Of a stretch of DNA of 64,000 nt, positions 23,774 through 37,951 are shown piece by piece (within the stretch, counting starts at the first letter, position 1; each line of letters begins with the position of its first letter). Under the pieces are notes generated by a model, which made no database searches, was not told where the DNA came from, and saw nothing but the letters and a program-made list of their open reading frames with translations. A program made the position numbers and the translations under genes. The DNA lies in NCBI GenBank assembly GCA_958496175.1, contig OY292275.1, positions 35,975,701 to 36,039,700 on the forward strand, given 5' to 3'. Origin of the DNA: Sisyra terminalis. Its lineage: Eukaryota; Arthropoda; Insecta; Neuroptera; Sisyridae.

Positions 23774-25599
23774 GAGTTTATTCGTATACCATACATACAC
23801 ATAATGATAACATTATTAATTGTACTCTGATTTGATTTCAAGTAATAAAATATTTATTCTTACGTTATTCAAAGCTTCAACTAAACCTTTATAGGTAACA
23901 TCTTATCAAATGAATACTTAACCTACTTTTAAGTTGGATTAAAGCAAAATTAATTAAGTACCTTTCTTGATATTTTCAATATGTAACACATAGCCAAATG
24001 AATTTCTGTATTTGCAAAATATATAATTAAAATTTTATTGTCATAATTAAAAATACATCTACAATTAGTTATGGATATTAAAAGATAAAAATGTCGGATT
24101 CAGTACTCGATAATTATTACGCTGAACCATGAAGACATGGTGTATTTATCGTCACGTGGAGGGTTTATCAATTGTGTTAAATTTGAAATATTTTTATGAC
24201 TTGTTGTTAAGGCTATTGTTTTGTCGTTAAATTTTTATAATATGTGTCGACTTATCGTATCGGTATCGGAATCGACGAATTAAGTTCACGAAACGGCATA
24301 TAAAAAGCAGGTAAATAAATTGCAATCAATAGTGCAATGCTATTACAATCAATAAACTTTCAAGAAAATCAATTTATTTCCAATACCTTTTTCATATTAT
24401 TATTTACATTATACACAAATTTATTATATTGTTTGTCAATAAAATGTTCATTTTATTTTCTCTATAGTGCAACAAATTGAAATTGCTTTACTTTGTATTT
24501 TGAAGTAATCAAATCAATAATAGAATTACAATCATTTGAAAATATAGGTATACATAACATAGATAGTATATGAAATTTCTGTGGAAATTTTGAATTGTTG
24601 TATAACAGGTAGGCGGTATGAATTTTCATAAATTATGTATAGCAAAACCTCTGCAAGTAACAAAAATGTAGTTATCTACGTATACTACATAAAAGATATA
24701 TTTTTTGAGGGAAAGTAAGCAAGATATCTAGAAACTAGTTGACTTGACTTTTTTATTTGTTAATTTTCTATATTTCAAAGTTAAATATTAGTATCTTTAA
24801 ATCTAGGGGAAACATTTATATAAATATATTTTAAAAAGTATAAACAATATCGTAAACGGGAAAAATTCCAAAAGAGCGGAACTTTCAAGTGATATTACAC
24901 CTCTGATTACAGCTTTACCAATTTTAAAATCGAAAGTAAAACTGTTATTTTTTTTAATGAGTAATAAAATAATAAAGAGCAATTTTCTATTTCAAGAACC
25001 ACTTTAAATGACTTAAAACTTCTAATTAAACTATGTTTAATTTTGTTTATGTGTAACCATGACTGTCAACGTAAACGTAAATGTCTATTTACTTGTTTAT
25101 CATTTTACCAGAATTGTACGCAAAAGTTAGTGAACTGATATTATTTTTCTACTTCAATTTCTCTTCAGTTATGATTTCATCTGGAAATCCAAAAAACTAA
25201 TTTTAAAATATTCGGTTCTGATAAACCAATGTCCGCAATAAATCTCTTGCAAAGTCAGTAACAGACAGGTAGATAATAAGAGGTTGAATTTTATATCTAT
25301 AAGTAAGTATTCAAGTAGTAAATAAAATTCTTGGATTCACCTGTAAATTTTTATTTTTGACCAGATTTTTAAATTAATCAAACGTCCATATTTTTCTTTA
25401 AAGTTTTTGTCGCTTTTATATGTGCTTGTCAAGTTGTCTTTTATATGCAGTGGTGGTCACTGAAAATAACCTATGGAGGCTTGATTTGGTGGTCGAAGAC
25501 AAACCAGGAAATAAAGAACATCTAACGACTTGCATACTTGTGCATAATGGAAGCTATAATGGAAGCTCAACAAATACTCGGAAAGATATTTTAAGCCTC
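23774..25599. other. No gene seen
   Basis: AT-rich. The frame at 25420-25629 may be the decayed upstream part of the LINE relic that follows. Confidence 0.4.
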
Positions 25600-26225
25600 T
25601 CTTTACCAAAGCTAATAGCTTTGGATTAGGCGAGGAATGGGTGTTTACAGATCAGTTCCAAACTGATTTGGGAATGTAAGAAAACCCTTAGAAACCTCCA
25701 GAAACAAAGTCATCTTGGGATTGATACCAGATTATATAAGCATTATAGGTAATGAAAGAGCTGATGTCCTCTCCACTCAACGATCTGGGACACTATTCAC
25801 AGACTCACAATTTGAGCTTGATGTCTTAAAATTTGCTGTGAAAAATACCATCAAAGAATGGGTTTATAAAAATCACCTCAAATTAAAAAGGACCACTATT
25901 AGACAAAAAAAAAAACAAACAATTAAATAATGATGAGAAAACTATCCCTAAACTACCAAAATACTTCATCAAACAAAAAAGCAAGGCAAAGTGGTAACGA
26001 ATCTAATAATCGGCCAAATTGAACTGAATATATCTGCATGTAATTGGACTACATTTTGGTGATACAACCTGCAGATTTTGTCATTCAGAAAACGAACGTT
26101 CTATGAGAATGTGGTACTTTGAATGAATAGAAACCTACGAAACTAGGAAAACCCGAAACCGAAATAATCGAAAAATATCTAGTATACTGGTCGCTGAGAT
26201 TCGCCAAGCTACTGGGTCTTAACTA
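25600..26225 (+). pseudogene. LINE relic: end of RNase H and C-terminal zinc-knuckle region
   Basis: Across frames, EEWVFTDQ (about 25632) and LIPDYISIIGNERADVLS (25719-25772) correspond to the TDS and PGHxGIxGNExAD motifs of non-LTR RNase H. About 290 bp later, DTTCRFCHSENER (26060-26099) matches the CRxC knuckle. KLGKPETEIIEKYL and LRFAKLLGLN (26140-26225) match the ORF2 C-terminus (LGKPEL...LLxFxxxLGL). Frameshifts and stops are frequent. It seems a different lineage from the 6060 relic, as the GTCGC stem-loop is not seen downstream. Confidence 0.7.
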
Positions 26226-29200
26226 GGAGACCTAGGAACTCAGAAAACACAATATAGCTGCAGTGTTGAAGTAAAAAGATCTTTATCCTGGAAATAGCAA
26301 TTTAATAAGAAAATAAATGTGCAAGTCTTCTGGTAACTCAAGAATGGCTTAATAGATATTATTAAAATTTAGTATTTGGGTGCAACTCACTGATTCACTC
26401 AATAAACGCAAACATTAGTTAATAAATTAAAATTTAGGTAAACTAACGAATCAATAACAATTTCAACAATTATACTTCATAATTAAGACACTAATTCCCA
26501 TTTATCCAAAAATGTGTTGTCCTTCAGAAATAATTTCAAGTATGGGAAAAAAAATAATTTGGAAATTTTTGTGATAGTATCGAAGTTTTACTGTATCGTC
26601 TACTCTATACATATAGATTTACCATACATATTCGGAAGCCTTCAAGGCAATTTACGATTGACCGATTTATTGACGCGTACTTAATGCATGCAATAAAACG
26701 AAACGCATGCAAAATATCTATGAAAAGGAGAGTATATTCAAACAAGTCTTGAACGATTGAAAACTAACTTGTCTTTTTGTAAAACATTACTTTTCTTTAC
26801 GTCGATTTTTATCGCTCTACAGAAAAGTATGTATTATAAGGTGTCTGTACGGTTTATAAAAGGACGTCCAACTTGATTAATAATTTAAAATTGGATCTTG
26901 ATACATTTTTTCCTTATTATATTTCTCTGTTCACCACCACTTTGTTATAGTTGCGGTCTTCTTTCTTTCATAAATTACAAAAATTTTCTGTGAGAAAATA
27001 TAATAATCTTTGCTGCAAGCGTATACGTGTGTATGAAATTCCCTTTTATTTATTACACAGAAACAAAGATATTTATCTTAACGCATGCAATAAAAGGAAG
27101 TTTGTGTATTAATATATTAATCTTTGAATTACATCAGCATAGAAAAATAATCATAATCATAATGATAATATGATTAAAGGTTGTTAAAGGCAGCGTCGCA
27201 TCAATTCAAATATACGAAAGAAGAAAACCCACATTTATGTACACACAGACTTTTTTTTTCAAAAAATTGCATTATTATAATTATAATGTTGCTAATATTT
27301 ACTCTTTTTGGTTCAGTAAATCAATCATCAAGACTCCAATATAAACTATGTGCCCCCTTACGTTGCAGTTTCTAGAATATTTGGTGTCTTATCCATACAT
27401 TGAAATCACCAGATTTATTTAAAAACTGAGCATTAAAATGCTCCACTAAGAATCAATTATCATTTTATTTTTCTAAGACTATAAAATTCAGCTACAAACA
27501 CGCATACACACATACTACAATAGTTGGTTCGTTTGTAATTTATTCCGAATTAGTTTTCCTATCATGCTCATCACTGATAATAATCAATGTTCCATCAACA
27601 AGTGATGACTGATAAAAACATTTGAAATGGAAAATTATTCCATGGGTATAATGACGATGATTGGCATTTTACAAAAGTCGATTAGCAAAACAAGAACTTA
27701 CAGCTTGTTTCTAGGCTTTGAGTTACTAAACTAAGCTAAAGTTACTTATTTGTATGTAACTATAACAATATCAGAAAGTTGTTTCAACATATGCGAAGTG
27801 AACGTTCAACTTATTGGCCACCATTTAGTAACGTGTCTAAACTGAATAAAAGTTGTCATCTTTAAAACATGTAAACTCAAATTTAAGATAAATACTTTTT
27901 AATCTCCTTTGAAAGATCTTGATCCGATTTGCCGGTATTCTGCGTCTCAATATCATTTAGTTTTAGATCTTCCAGATTTAGAAGAATGTACAAAAAGCCG
28001 AATGTTAGAAAATGAAGATTATTTATGTAATATGTAGGCAAGTAAAGAACATATCTATAGCTAAAGCTTAAATACAAAAAAAAACAGAGCTTATTTGATT
28101 TTATCAAAGAAATATAACAAATCTAAGTAAGGATTGAGTTGACTGTTATTTAGCAGAAAGATTATAATTCATGATATTAACATAACAATACCTTTTCAAG
28201 TGAACGAATAATCTTAAATTATATCAATAAATTAAGCCAAATTTAAAATAAAATAACGCGCAAATCATCTTTTTTAAATTTTATTGACCATGTCTTATAA
28301 ACTTATTAGAGTGTCTAGCAATGAGATTACGTACTTACTACATTTTTTTAAATGATTTAAATAAATTCTATTTTTTACAGCGTGTTACTCAATTTTAAAT
28401 TCAAAAATGTTGAAAATATTTATAAAATTTTTAAGCATTTTTACTTTCCTATCAACCTGACACTACAGAGTTTAAACGTTTATTACTAAGCTTAAAATAA
28501 AATGCAAAAATTCATCTACATGGCAGCCATCGATTCTTGATTAAGGGTGGTGGAGAGATATGGAAGATGGATCACCAAGTCCATAGGGGTGAAAGGACAA
28601 AAGAGAAAGTATATTTTCCCAATTTATGAATTTGGAACATAAAAATATAAAAAACGGTAGCATAAGCTACTCTTATTTGTTTACAGTAAGCTTATAGTAA
28701 TTACTCATTAAAAAAAAGCACTATGGTTGCTTATTAGGAGTACGGGGAAGTTATTAATATACAATTAAAACAAAAAACGTTGTTACAATTGATTTTATAT
28801 CAATTATATAACCAGCCTCAATAGTATCAATGTTTTGATGTCTTGTGTACAAATTTTTAATACCAAATTAGTAAAAATCAATTGATTACTAAGGAAAATA
28901 TCAAAAAATTACAGCTTAATCATCACTTCAACTTTCAACTTTTTTACCACTTAGTAAATGTAACGATTGAAATAAATAATAATCCGATAAAATAACTTTG
29001 GATGATTATAGTGGGTACGGCAATATCACCTGTCCTTTAATTTATTTCGTTTTTCTTCTGCAGAGTGGTCTTACATTACCGTGTTGTACCATAGAGTTTT
29101 CTCTGTTAACAGTTCTTGGGCACTTTTGAGTATTTGGTTGGTCGACCAAGATTGGTTAAGATTATTTGACAGCTCTTCGTCTTTCTGGCATTCATTTAGC

Positions 29201-32200
29201 ATAATGTCCTCCCTTAACTTTTTATTGGATAAATTTTTTGCCATTTTTCGTTAGTACCAGTTGGAAAATAAAAATTATCGAATTTGAACTTAAAAATAAC
29301 GCATTAGGTATTAATCAACATCTGATGCACTTAGATAAACATTGAAAATACTTTTAGTAACAACTTTGCATTGCTACTAAAACTCGAAGAACATACACTA
29401 CCGCATTTGTATTCTTTTGGGTTCTTAGTCTTACCATTTCAATATAGATTTCGGTATAAAAAATATTTTGTAATTTTTTACAAGTTAAGTCACTTTAATC
29501 ATAAAATGTCTTTAGTACTTATAAATAACTTATAAACTGATAAATGGCAATTGAATGACTATAGGTTTAAAAACGAAATACTTTCCGGTACACCTAATGT
29601 ATAAACGTGCTTTCAGTCGTTAGATGTTTACTTTGTTATGATGCCACCTGATCAGTACCTACCTTGTTGAAAACTAAGTTATAATGTTATTTTTTAATCA
29701 AACTTTACTAACAAAGATACTCTTTCAGCCTCGGTAAAAATATTGACACTTGTTAAAGTCTTTTATTGCTGAACCCAACTTCTAGGTACTAAAAACCTTA
29801 GCTTGGTCTTGGCGTCATAAACCTTAATAAAGTTTAACCGTCGCTTATATTTCATTATAAAGTGGAATATGTTTAAATTTCTTAATTTACTCTAAATTTT
29901 GGCAAAATAATTGTTTAGGCTCCGCGACCTACAACCGTGTATACACCATTGTGTAACTGTTCATAGATAAACTCTTCCTTCTAGTACCAGTAGCTATTCG
30001 ATAAAATCCATGTTATATGTGGACGAACGGTTATTTCAATTAATGTTACCGAGTTGATCTTATTTTAAAATTAAATAATTATTTCTAATCAATGAATATA
30101 TTTTTAAATTGTTATTTTTTCAATAACCACATATATACTTCTAGCTCTAGTTTCTCATGATTGAAACAATTTCACAAAAAAAATAACTCATAAATAATAA
30201 AAATAAATTTCCTTTAAAAACTAAAGTATTTCCTAGTAACTTATCCACCAGAAGAACATAAAGACAAGAAAAAACGAATCGTATATAATATAAATAAATT
30301 CCTAACTGTATCAATTATTACCTTTAAAACGACCTTTAACTTGAGAGACTTGTCAGTACCATTGATTTTACCTAATTACTATTCCTCTCAGATAACATGT
30401 AAGTACAACATTCCTATATTGATTCTTACCTTATCAACAATAATACAGTTTGAAAAAGAAGTAGAAAGGAAAACAATAAAATCGTCGACATTTTTATAAT
30501 TGTTAAAGAGAAAATTGTTTTGAACAAGTCTCATGGACCGCTAAACTATATTGAAGATATAAAATGTCAAACGGTTTTATTTACAACTCCACATATTTAC
30601 GATCTAATATAAATGAAGAGAAGTTTTAAGATGCAACGATTTTTCTAACGAATTTTCATTAATTTTAAAATGATTTTTACATGCATTTAATGTGAGCCGA
30701 ACTATAATTCGTAGCCATACGTTATATTTTTGAAATATCGTGTGTTGAGTTGCTGTTTAATTGCAATGATTTTAACTATTTATGACTTATTTAAAGCATT
30801 AACACTTTAGTAAACCATTAAAGTTTAATAGTTGTTGGTTCTTTTTATAAAAGAAAGTCCACGCTGCGCACACATAATGTTATGACGATAAAGTCTCAAA
30901 AGTACGTGTGTTTATAGTAAAACGATCATAAACAAACGATTCGTCGGCAATATCTCTTTTAAAACTTATTGCTACGAACTACGACTTTGGCAAACATAAA
31001 TCCATAACTTATTATAGTAACTTACGCGAAAAAAGACGGAAAAACGAGGCAAACAAGAGCAACAGACGAAGATAATTCAGAAGAGCTGATCGTTTATTTT
31101 TCAAGTTTCATAGTCTCATGATAATATTTTAATAAAGCAAAAGCCACCTCTATTATGCTTGTAAAGATTATGTATTAAATTCCAAGCATAAAATATATTG
31201 CACCTTTACGTATTTAGCGACTTAAACTCGATGTTAATAACGTATTAACGCCCCGGAGGAGTTACGTTAGCACATTCATATGGAAAGAAGTTATTTGTAT
31301 TCTTGATATGCATAGTTATTCATTTTGAAAAATTAAAGTAGGCACTTAACTTTTGCCTCTTCCAATTTTAATTGAAACATAATTATTAGATATATTTTTA
31401 TAATTATTGTGACACTAAAAGGATAAGTAGAAAACTGGCAATAAATTACTTTTGCTTTTTTTCTCCCAGAACTCATTAAATATATTATTCAATATGTTAC
31501 CGTCCCATATATATCTTTTGGTATTTTTCATACATAAAACGGGGAAGATAAAAAAAATTAACCAAAGACCACAAGTTGGAAAAGATTGATTTCTTCAACT
31601 GACACCACAAAAAATCTTACTTATCAATTCTTAACATTCCGATAAGTACCTACAATATGCGTATAAGACTAATATAGAATAGTATCGAACAAATAAATAC
31701 TCTATGCTACATTTATAAATTTCGTATTTATCTAAAATGTGTACTATTTATATACAATCTTCTCTTACACATAGGTATACTTTATGTGTAATTTCGAGCA
31801 ATAGATCCATAAATAGATAAAAAGGTAAAGTGGGTATTCACTAGTAAGTCGAAAAAAAATAATAAACAGACTTATACGCGTGTTAACTTAAAAAATAAAC
31901 CCATTTTATTAAAATAAAAATACGAGCGTTTTTTTTTTTTTTTTAATTTTATGCTTATCCGGTTTAGCAAAACTGCTACGCAGGTGTGTTAACCATATTA
32001 TCACTGCATTTGTAATTGTAAGTTTATCGTAGTTTCAATAAACATGGCCTCACTCTGAATTCCAGCAATATCTAGTACTTTAGTATTTACACCTGGTTCA
32101 CTTGTTGATTTATTGGTGCTTTATTTTACACCTTTGTACTATTAAAAGTAAAAAAATTCTATAACATTGTCCTGTTAATGACGCAGAGGTATAAATACAG

Positions 32201-33222
32201 CGCTATAGGCCAGCAGACATAAGCTCGAATTCCGTAAAGGAGGGTTTTCAATTCGCAAACAATTTTTCAAACATCAGCTAAGACCTCAGTTATTATTTGT
32301 AAATACAACCAAGAATTTAAGTATAACAATGCAATGTTTAAAATAATTTAACTGAACTTATTATGAACTTACATTTCACTAAACAACTAATAATTTGCAA
32401 ATAAACTCAACTGCGTTTGGTAAAACTAATCTAAATATGTAAAATTCGACCAAGTAGCGCAGGCACTGATTGTTGTAAGTATTAAGTATGGAAAATAAAA
32501 AGGTCGAATTCCACTAATGGATTTTAGTTAAGATTAATTTAAATATTAATAATATGGAACAGGACGATCAATTTTTGGTCTTATTTTTTTATATCTTCAC
32601 CTTTGTGTAAGAAATCGATGCAGTCCATATTATATAAATATTAGTATTTTTATATATGTATATTTGTATTTGTATTTAGCACGGTTCCAAAGTTAAAAAG
32701 TTCAAAAGGAAAAAATATTTTCGTTCTTCGGAAAAGTCAATTTTGGGGGGAAACGCGGCGCCCTCCGGTAACTGATTTTTTTGTTGAAATTATGTTTTGG
32801 ATCTAATCTATTAATAAATACAAAATTGGCTTCCACGTACTTTTTGGTAAGTGCATATCCTTGAACGACTATAATCACAGTTTTAATGTCAAAAGTTATG
32901 ATATGTTGTTAATGACTCAAAAAAATAAATAGTTGAAATATTTTTGAGTTTCGTACTCCAAAAGAAACCCTCAAAGAAACATTTCATTTTTGTTTGTCAA
33001 TCAATACGCCATATGTCTTCAGAACGAGTGTCAAATTTAAAATAATTTATACCTAACATTTCAATTTACGATCTTAACAATCGCGAGTAAATCAAAACCC
33101 ATATTTTAAAATTTGATCTATTATGTCAAAAAAATTAGTAGCTATTATTCTAAAATCATATTTGACAAACTTTTAATGCAACAACTAGATTAACTCGGCA
33201 AACATTGTCCTGCCAGTCTATG
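26226..33222. other. Seven-kilobase non-coding stretch
   Basis: No gene or transposon that I can name. A minus-strand frame at 27883-28107 (74 residues) is hydrophobic first, then has an acidic and lysine-rich tail. It could be a terminal exon but has no support. A 16-T run at 31929-31944 could be the poly-A tail of a minus-strand retrocopy. 29003-29080 weakly matches 14815-14905. Confidence 0.35.
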
Positions 33223-33420
33223 TCTTATATATAAAAATCTCGTGTCACGGTGTTTGAAGCCAAACTCCTCCGAAGCGGCTGGACTGATTTTCATAAAATT
33301 TTCTATGTATATTCGGTAGGCATGAGAATCGGATGTAAAGTATATTTCATACCTCTAGAAGATTAAGGGGTCCCTGGGCATTTTCTGCAAATTTTTATGT
33401 TTTATTTGTAATCATCGATG
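33223..33420 (+). repeat. Helitron-like 5' end fragment
   Basis: Starts TCTTATATATAAAAATCTCG, then ACTCCTCCGAAGCGGCTGGA, CTGATTTTCATAAAATTTT and TATTCGGTAGGCATGAGAAT. I recognise this block order from the 5' ends of common insect non-autonomous repeats related to Helitrons. No 3' terminus with CTAG was found downstream, so it is a truncated copy of uncertain class. Confidence 0.5.
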
Positions 33421-34837
33421 TCTGTGAATTATTTTGAAAAGTGCTTAGAAACGTATAAATTAGGCATTTTTATTTATTTAATTTATATTAAAATAATTAT
33501 ATAATTCATATTATGGGAGAATGTTGTAAGTCCGCGTCATTTTGGCAATTCATTTTGCATTTATTATGTATCACAACGCAGTGCGTGCAAAATTATGTAC
33601 CATCTTCGATCGACCCAGGTTAGATCCACTGAGGTATACAATGATGCCCATTTATAAAACCAAAAATATTATTTTGGTTATTAATTTCTACTAATAAAAA
33701 TAATGAAATATGATCAGTATTAGCTTTCAATTATTTTTCTCTATGATTCTGTAATTAAAAAAAAAACATGTTTGTGAAACATTAAAACACTTCCCATAGC
33801 GATCAGCAACATTCTTCGCTGTACCAAACTGTAACTTCAAAATAAACCTTGTCAATTTACTTTAGAGAAAAATCGTTATGTCTCAAATAATATTGATTTA
33901 AGTTCGAAAAAATGCACCTGGGGATGTCAGATTCTATCGAATCTCCTAATTTAATAAAAATATGGTTGTATAGGATTACGCTGAGTATAAATTTTGAAAT
34001 GATTGGAAGAGAATTTTAGATTTGCGATTTTGAACAAATGAACATTAAATTTTTATTCATATAGATTAAAATCTATAAAATATCGTAAATAGCGGCCATA
34101 ATATTCTCTGTTGTTAATTCCGGCATTTGGTAGCTGAAGGATCAGCCAATAGAACAATATTATTACACCAGATTGTGTTTAGAAAGACTTTTGGGTATCG
34201 TTACAAATTATTTTCATTTAAATCATGTACAAGCATCAAAAATCCAAAAAGTGGGTACTTTGAAAAGCTAAATATATTTGCGCCTTGGTTTATAAAAGTT
34301 CATTGTCTAATAAAAAGTGATAATTTACATAATAGTAACTGCACAACCTGAAAATATACAAACTGTAGAGCACATACAGAATTGGAAATATATTACAGAG
34401 GGGAAAAGTATATAATATAAGCATGTGTCCAATGAACTAGTAAACTATGAACATATGCTAGAAATTAAAAAATACTCGTTTTCAAATAATTATTTGCACA
34501 TATTATTATTTGCACAATTTATTTATTCTAATTACAAAATTAGACAGGAAAATTATAAATGTAGCTACGAACATTATGGTTTTTGCTTTTCTTTGAATCG
34601 TAATGACAAAGTAAAATAAAGATTATTCTTCTAAATGCACTTCAAAATTTTAATTGAATTTTTTTCGACAATTTTTAATTTTTCTTTAATCATATATAAA
34701 TCGTTAGTAAGTTGACCAACTGGAGTAAATACTTATTTGATTGTTATTATTGCTAATACATTGAAGAACATACAAAGTTTATCAATAAAAAATTGTTACT
34801 TCGTCATTTTTGATAAATAAAACAAAAGTTAAATTTC
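33421..34837. other. No gene seen
   Basis: AT-rich. The frames at 34127-34351 and 34425-34619 are not recognisable. Confidence 0.4.
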
Positions 34838-35076
34838 ACATCATTCTTTTTATTTTCTTCAAAAATTTTATAATATTATAATTCATCTTTTCTGTCTCTC
34901 TTTTATTGACACTTATGAATGTACACCACAGTGTCATTAGTCTTATTATTTATTTCACATAGCGATGTTGGCGGCTTAATAATATATTTGGATGCTGCAA
35001 CATTGTTACAACATGAATATTTACATTAACAATAATAATCAAATTATTTTATTATACTGGATGCATTCGATGATGA
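34838..35076 (+). repeat. Unclassified interspersed repeat, copy 1
   Basis: Aligns over about 240 bp with 39536-39780 in the same orientation. Shared blocks include TTTTATTGAC, TGTCATTAG, TTATTATTTATTTCA, CTTAATAATATAT and GCTGCAACATTGTTA. Identity is about 75-80 percent by eye. It has no coding sequence and no tRNA boxes, so the class is unknown. Confidence 0.6.
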
Positions 35077-35519
35077 ACGCGAATGCTGAATTGCGTCATA
35101 GAGATTTCATCTTTCATTTGTGATAAATAATCATATTTGAGTTTAAACAAACATCAAAATCATTTTTATTTTCATTTCCGTGTATTATTATGGTATAACT
35201 CAACTTGTTTATTATTATTGCGAGCATTTTTCGAAAATGATATTTTAATATACCACAAATCTTAAAGCATATCAAAATATTTGTATATACCTTTGTTTTC
35301 TTTCTTTTTAGAAGAGTAATTTTCCTATATTTTAAACAACTAAAATTACATTTATTTTTATCGTTAAATTTTGTTATCCATATTTGATGGAAAAAATAAT
35401 TTTGCTTTTTTCAAAGATGCAGGTTGTCGAATTTTGTACATATTATGATTAAATAAAATTTAAATCCTATATAATATTAAATTAAATATATTATATATAT
35501 ATATTATTAAATCCTCTTC
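35077..35519. other. No gene seen
   Basis: AT-rich sequence ending in a TA-rich run directly before the LINE at 35520, which may have been its target. Confidence 0.45.
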
Positions 35520-35870
35520 ATGGCAAAATCCAAAAAACCCATCACAATTCTGCTCTGGAACGCCAACGGACTTTCTGGACACAGAGATGAACTACAAGCA
35601 CTTATTACTGATAAAAACATTGACGTCGTATTTCTGACTGAAACTCACTTGACCAAGGAACGAAATTTCTACATTTTAGGCTACAACACATACAGATGTG
35701 ACCATCCTAGCACTAGGGTACAAGGTGATGCCGCTATACTGGTCAAAAATTCCCTCGAGCATTTTGAACACATCCAACCTCCTCGGAACATTATCAAATT
35801 TCCTCTGTTACACTTAACTTTTTTACTTTCTCTATTAACCTAGCGGCTGTATATTGTTCCCCATCTAATA
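35520..35870 (+). pseudogene. LINE ORF2, truncated AP-endonuclease domain
   Basis: The first 107 codons give the start of an APE-type endonuclease, which nicks the target DNA for target-primed reverse transcription. ILLWNANGL carries the Asn, FLTETHL the catalytic Glu (about residue 40), and YNTYRCDHPSTRVQGDAAI follows. The frame breaks at 35843. The sequence then jumps to the region just upstream of the RT, so the central His/Asp-containing half of the endonuclease is deleted. Confidence 0.82.
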
Positions 35871-35921
35871 TAATGAATGCGATACAGATGAACGCCATCT
35901 TCCAGCCACTAGGAACCAAAT

Positions 35922-37800
35922 TTGTCGCCGAATTTGTCTTCTCCCAAACCGAAACCATCATTAACGAACTTCAAACTTCCCAACTTTATCCTTTCCACTA
36001 TCCAAGTAAAGCGCCTGACAAGGAAAAGATGGCAAACAACACGATACCCTTTGGACAAACTTCGATATAACCAACTCTGTACTCTCCTTCGATCTCAACT
36101 AAAAAATTTCAGATTTTCCCAATATTCTAAATACGTTATGTCTCTAACAACCAAAGACAATTCCCTTTGGAACGCTACCAAGAGATTACTAAAACACCCT
36201 ACATTGCCCTCTCCTATTTGGTGCGAGGACGGTTCCTGGGCCAGAAATAGCGTTGATAGATGCACCACATTTGCAAAACATTTGGAACGTTCCTTTTCCC
36301 TTCACCTAACTATTGGCGACCCAAGTCATTACCGGGGTGTCACTCTTAACCTACAAATTCCGTTACCCCTTGAACTGCCAGCCAAACCCATAAATCCCTC
36401 TGAAATAAAATTCCTGATTGAAAAAGCACCCTTAAAAAAATCCCCAGGTCACGACTTAATAACAACCACGATCCTTCATCCCCTATCACGAAAAGCATTA
36501 ATGATCCTTACCTCACATTTTAATTCCATCCTTCGTACCACTCATTTTCCCACAAAATGGAAACACTCCATTATTGTGATGATCCCAAAACCAAATAAAC
36601 CCAATTCAATCCCATCATCCTATAGGCCAATAAGTCTCCTTCCATTGCTTTTAAAAATTTTTGAACGTATCCTTCTAAAAAGATTACTACCTATAATTGA
36701 ATCTCACAACAGAATACCCTCACATCAATTTGGATTTCGCCCCTTCCACTCAACAACGCAACAAACCCTAAGAGTTATCGACGAAATTTCAGATGCACTT
36801 GAAACGAAAAAAGTCTGCGTCGGGGTCTTTCTCGATGTCTCTCAGGCATTCGATCGAGTATGGCACCCGTGGCTTCTGATTAAGTTTAAAACTATTCTCC
36901 CCTCCCAATATTTTCTTACAATCAAATCTTATCTTCTTACCCGTAGCTTCAGCGTCAGGTGTGGTGTGACACTATCTAGTGTTTCAATGATCCACGCAGG
37001 GGTTCCCAGGGTAGCATTCTGGGACCTATACTGTGTGTGATATATACAGCCGACATCCCGATTCACCCACTAACCACAATCACTACCTATGCTGATGATA
37101 CAGCTATCCTGTCCTCTGATCCTGATCACTCAAAAGCCTCAATTATACTCGGGCATCACCTTGACATCATCGCCAAATGGTGCGATAGATGGAAAATTAA
37201 AATAAATGAAAACAAATCGGTCATTACAACTTTCACACTAAAAAGAATAACTTGTTATCCTTTATACTTTACCAATAATTTAATACCAACCGCCCCAGTA
37301 TTAAAATACTTAGGAATGTACCTAGATGAACATTTAAATTGGAAACCCCACGTTCAACAAAAACGAAAATAACTAAACAAAAGATCCGGATTACTACAAA
37401 GACTATTGGGACCCAAATCACAGTTAGATAAAAAAACCAACTGATAATTTACAAAACTATTATCAGACCAATCTGGGCGTACGGAGCAGAGCTGTGAGGC
37501 TCAACCAAACCTTCCAATATTCAACTTATCCAATTATTTCAATCTAAAGTCCTTCGTCACATCCTGAATACTCCTTATTACGTAAATAACCGTACTATCC
37601 ACAACGACCTTAAAATTCCTTTTGTCCCAAATTTTATTCAAGACCAGTTTATCAAATTTCACAACAAATTACACGGTCACCCAAACCTACAAGCACAAGC
37701 CCTCTCAACAAATTCCCACCCTAAAAACCCTCCACGCCGTCTAAAAGAAGGTGGCCTCGGGACCTCTTACCGGACCCGGATTAAAGTTCAAATAAAATAG
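35922..37800 (+). pseudogene. LINE ORF2, reverse transcriptase and C-terminal part, frameshifted
   Basis: A 372-codon frame holds the RT fingers and palm. KKSPGHD (about 36440), SYRPISLLP (about 36620) and FLDVSQAFDRVWH (about 36830) are present. At about 37012 a one-base loss in the GVPQGSILGP motif shifts the frame. The next frame (37037-37372) carries TTYADDTAIL with the catalytic Asp pair at 37094-37099. After further stops the sequence gives an LLGPKSQLDKKTN block and IIRPIWAYGAEL, and near 37740 the usual KRRWPRDLL-like end, again split by a base loss. No RNase H is present, as in Jockey. RNA-directed DNA synthesis activity is lost. Confidence 0.87.
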
Positions 37801-37951
37801 CAGGGAAAGTGCCAGCACTGGCTGGTTTCTTTCACAAAGTTGCACCGCTTCGTCGACGAGTTTCACTCCGATGGTGAATTTTAATGTATGAAATATATTG
37901 TAAAGTATTATAAATACAGAAAACAATAAATATTTTTAATAAAAAAAAACT

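Larger units (their letters stand above)
35520..37951 (+). mobile_element. Jockey-like LINE, 5'-truncated, with poly-A tail
   Basis: A 2.4-kb non-LTR retrotransposon copy starting at or near the ORF2 start codon and ending in a 3' UTR with AATAAA (37925-37930) and an A run (to 37951). ORF1 is missing. ORF2 has an endonuclease part (35520-35870) with an internal deletion of a few hundred bases, then a reverse transcriptase and the C-terminal segment. Frameshifts occur at about 37012 and 37750. Its codon usage is visibly more GC-balanced than the surroundings. A CTCTT before the start (35515-35519) and after the tail (37951-37955) could be a short target duplication, weakly supported. Confidence 0.87.

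Noticed and set aside
27883..28107. 74-codon minus-strand ORF as a terminal exon
   Set aside because: No upstream exon or acceptor stands out, and the hydrophobic part is typical of AT-rich chance frames.
32190..32250. Possible tRNA-like B box (GCTCGAATTCC)
   Set aside because: No A box at proper distance and no fold.
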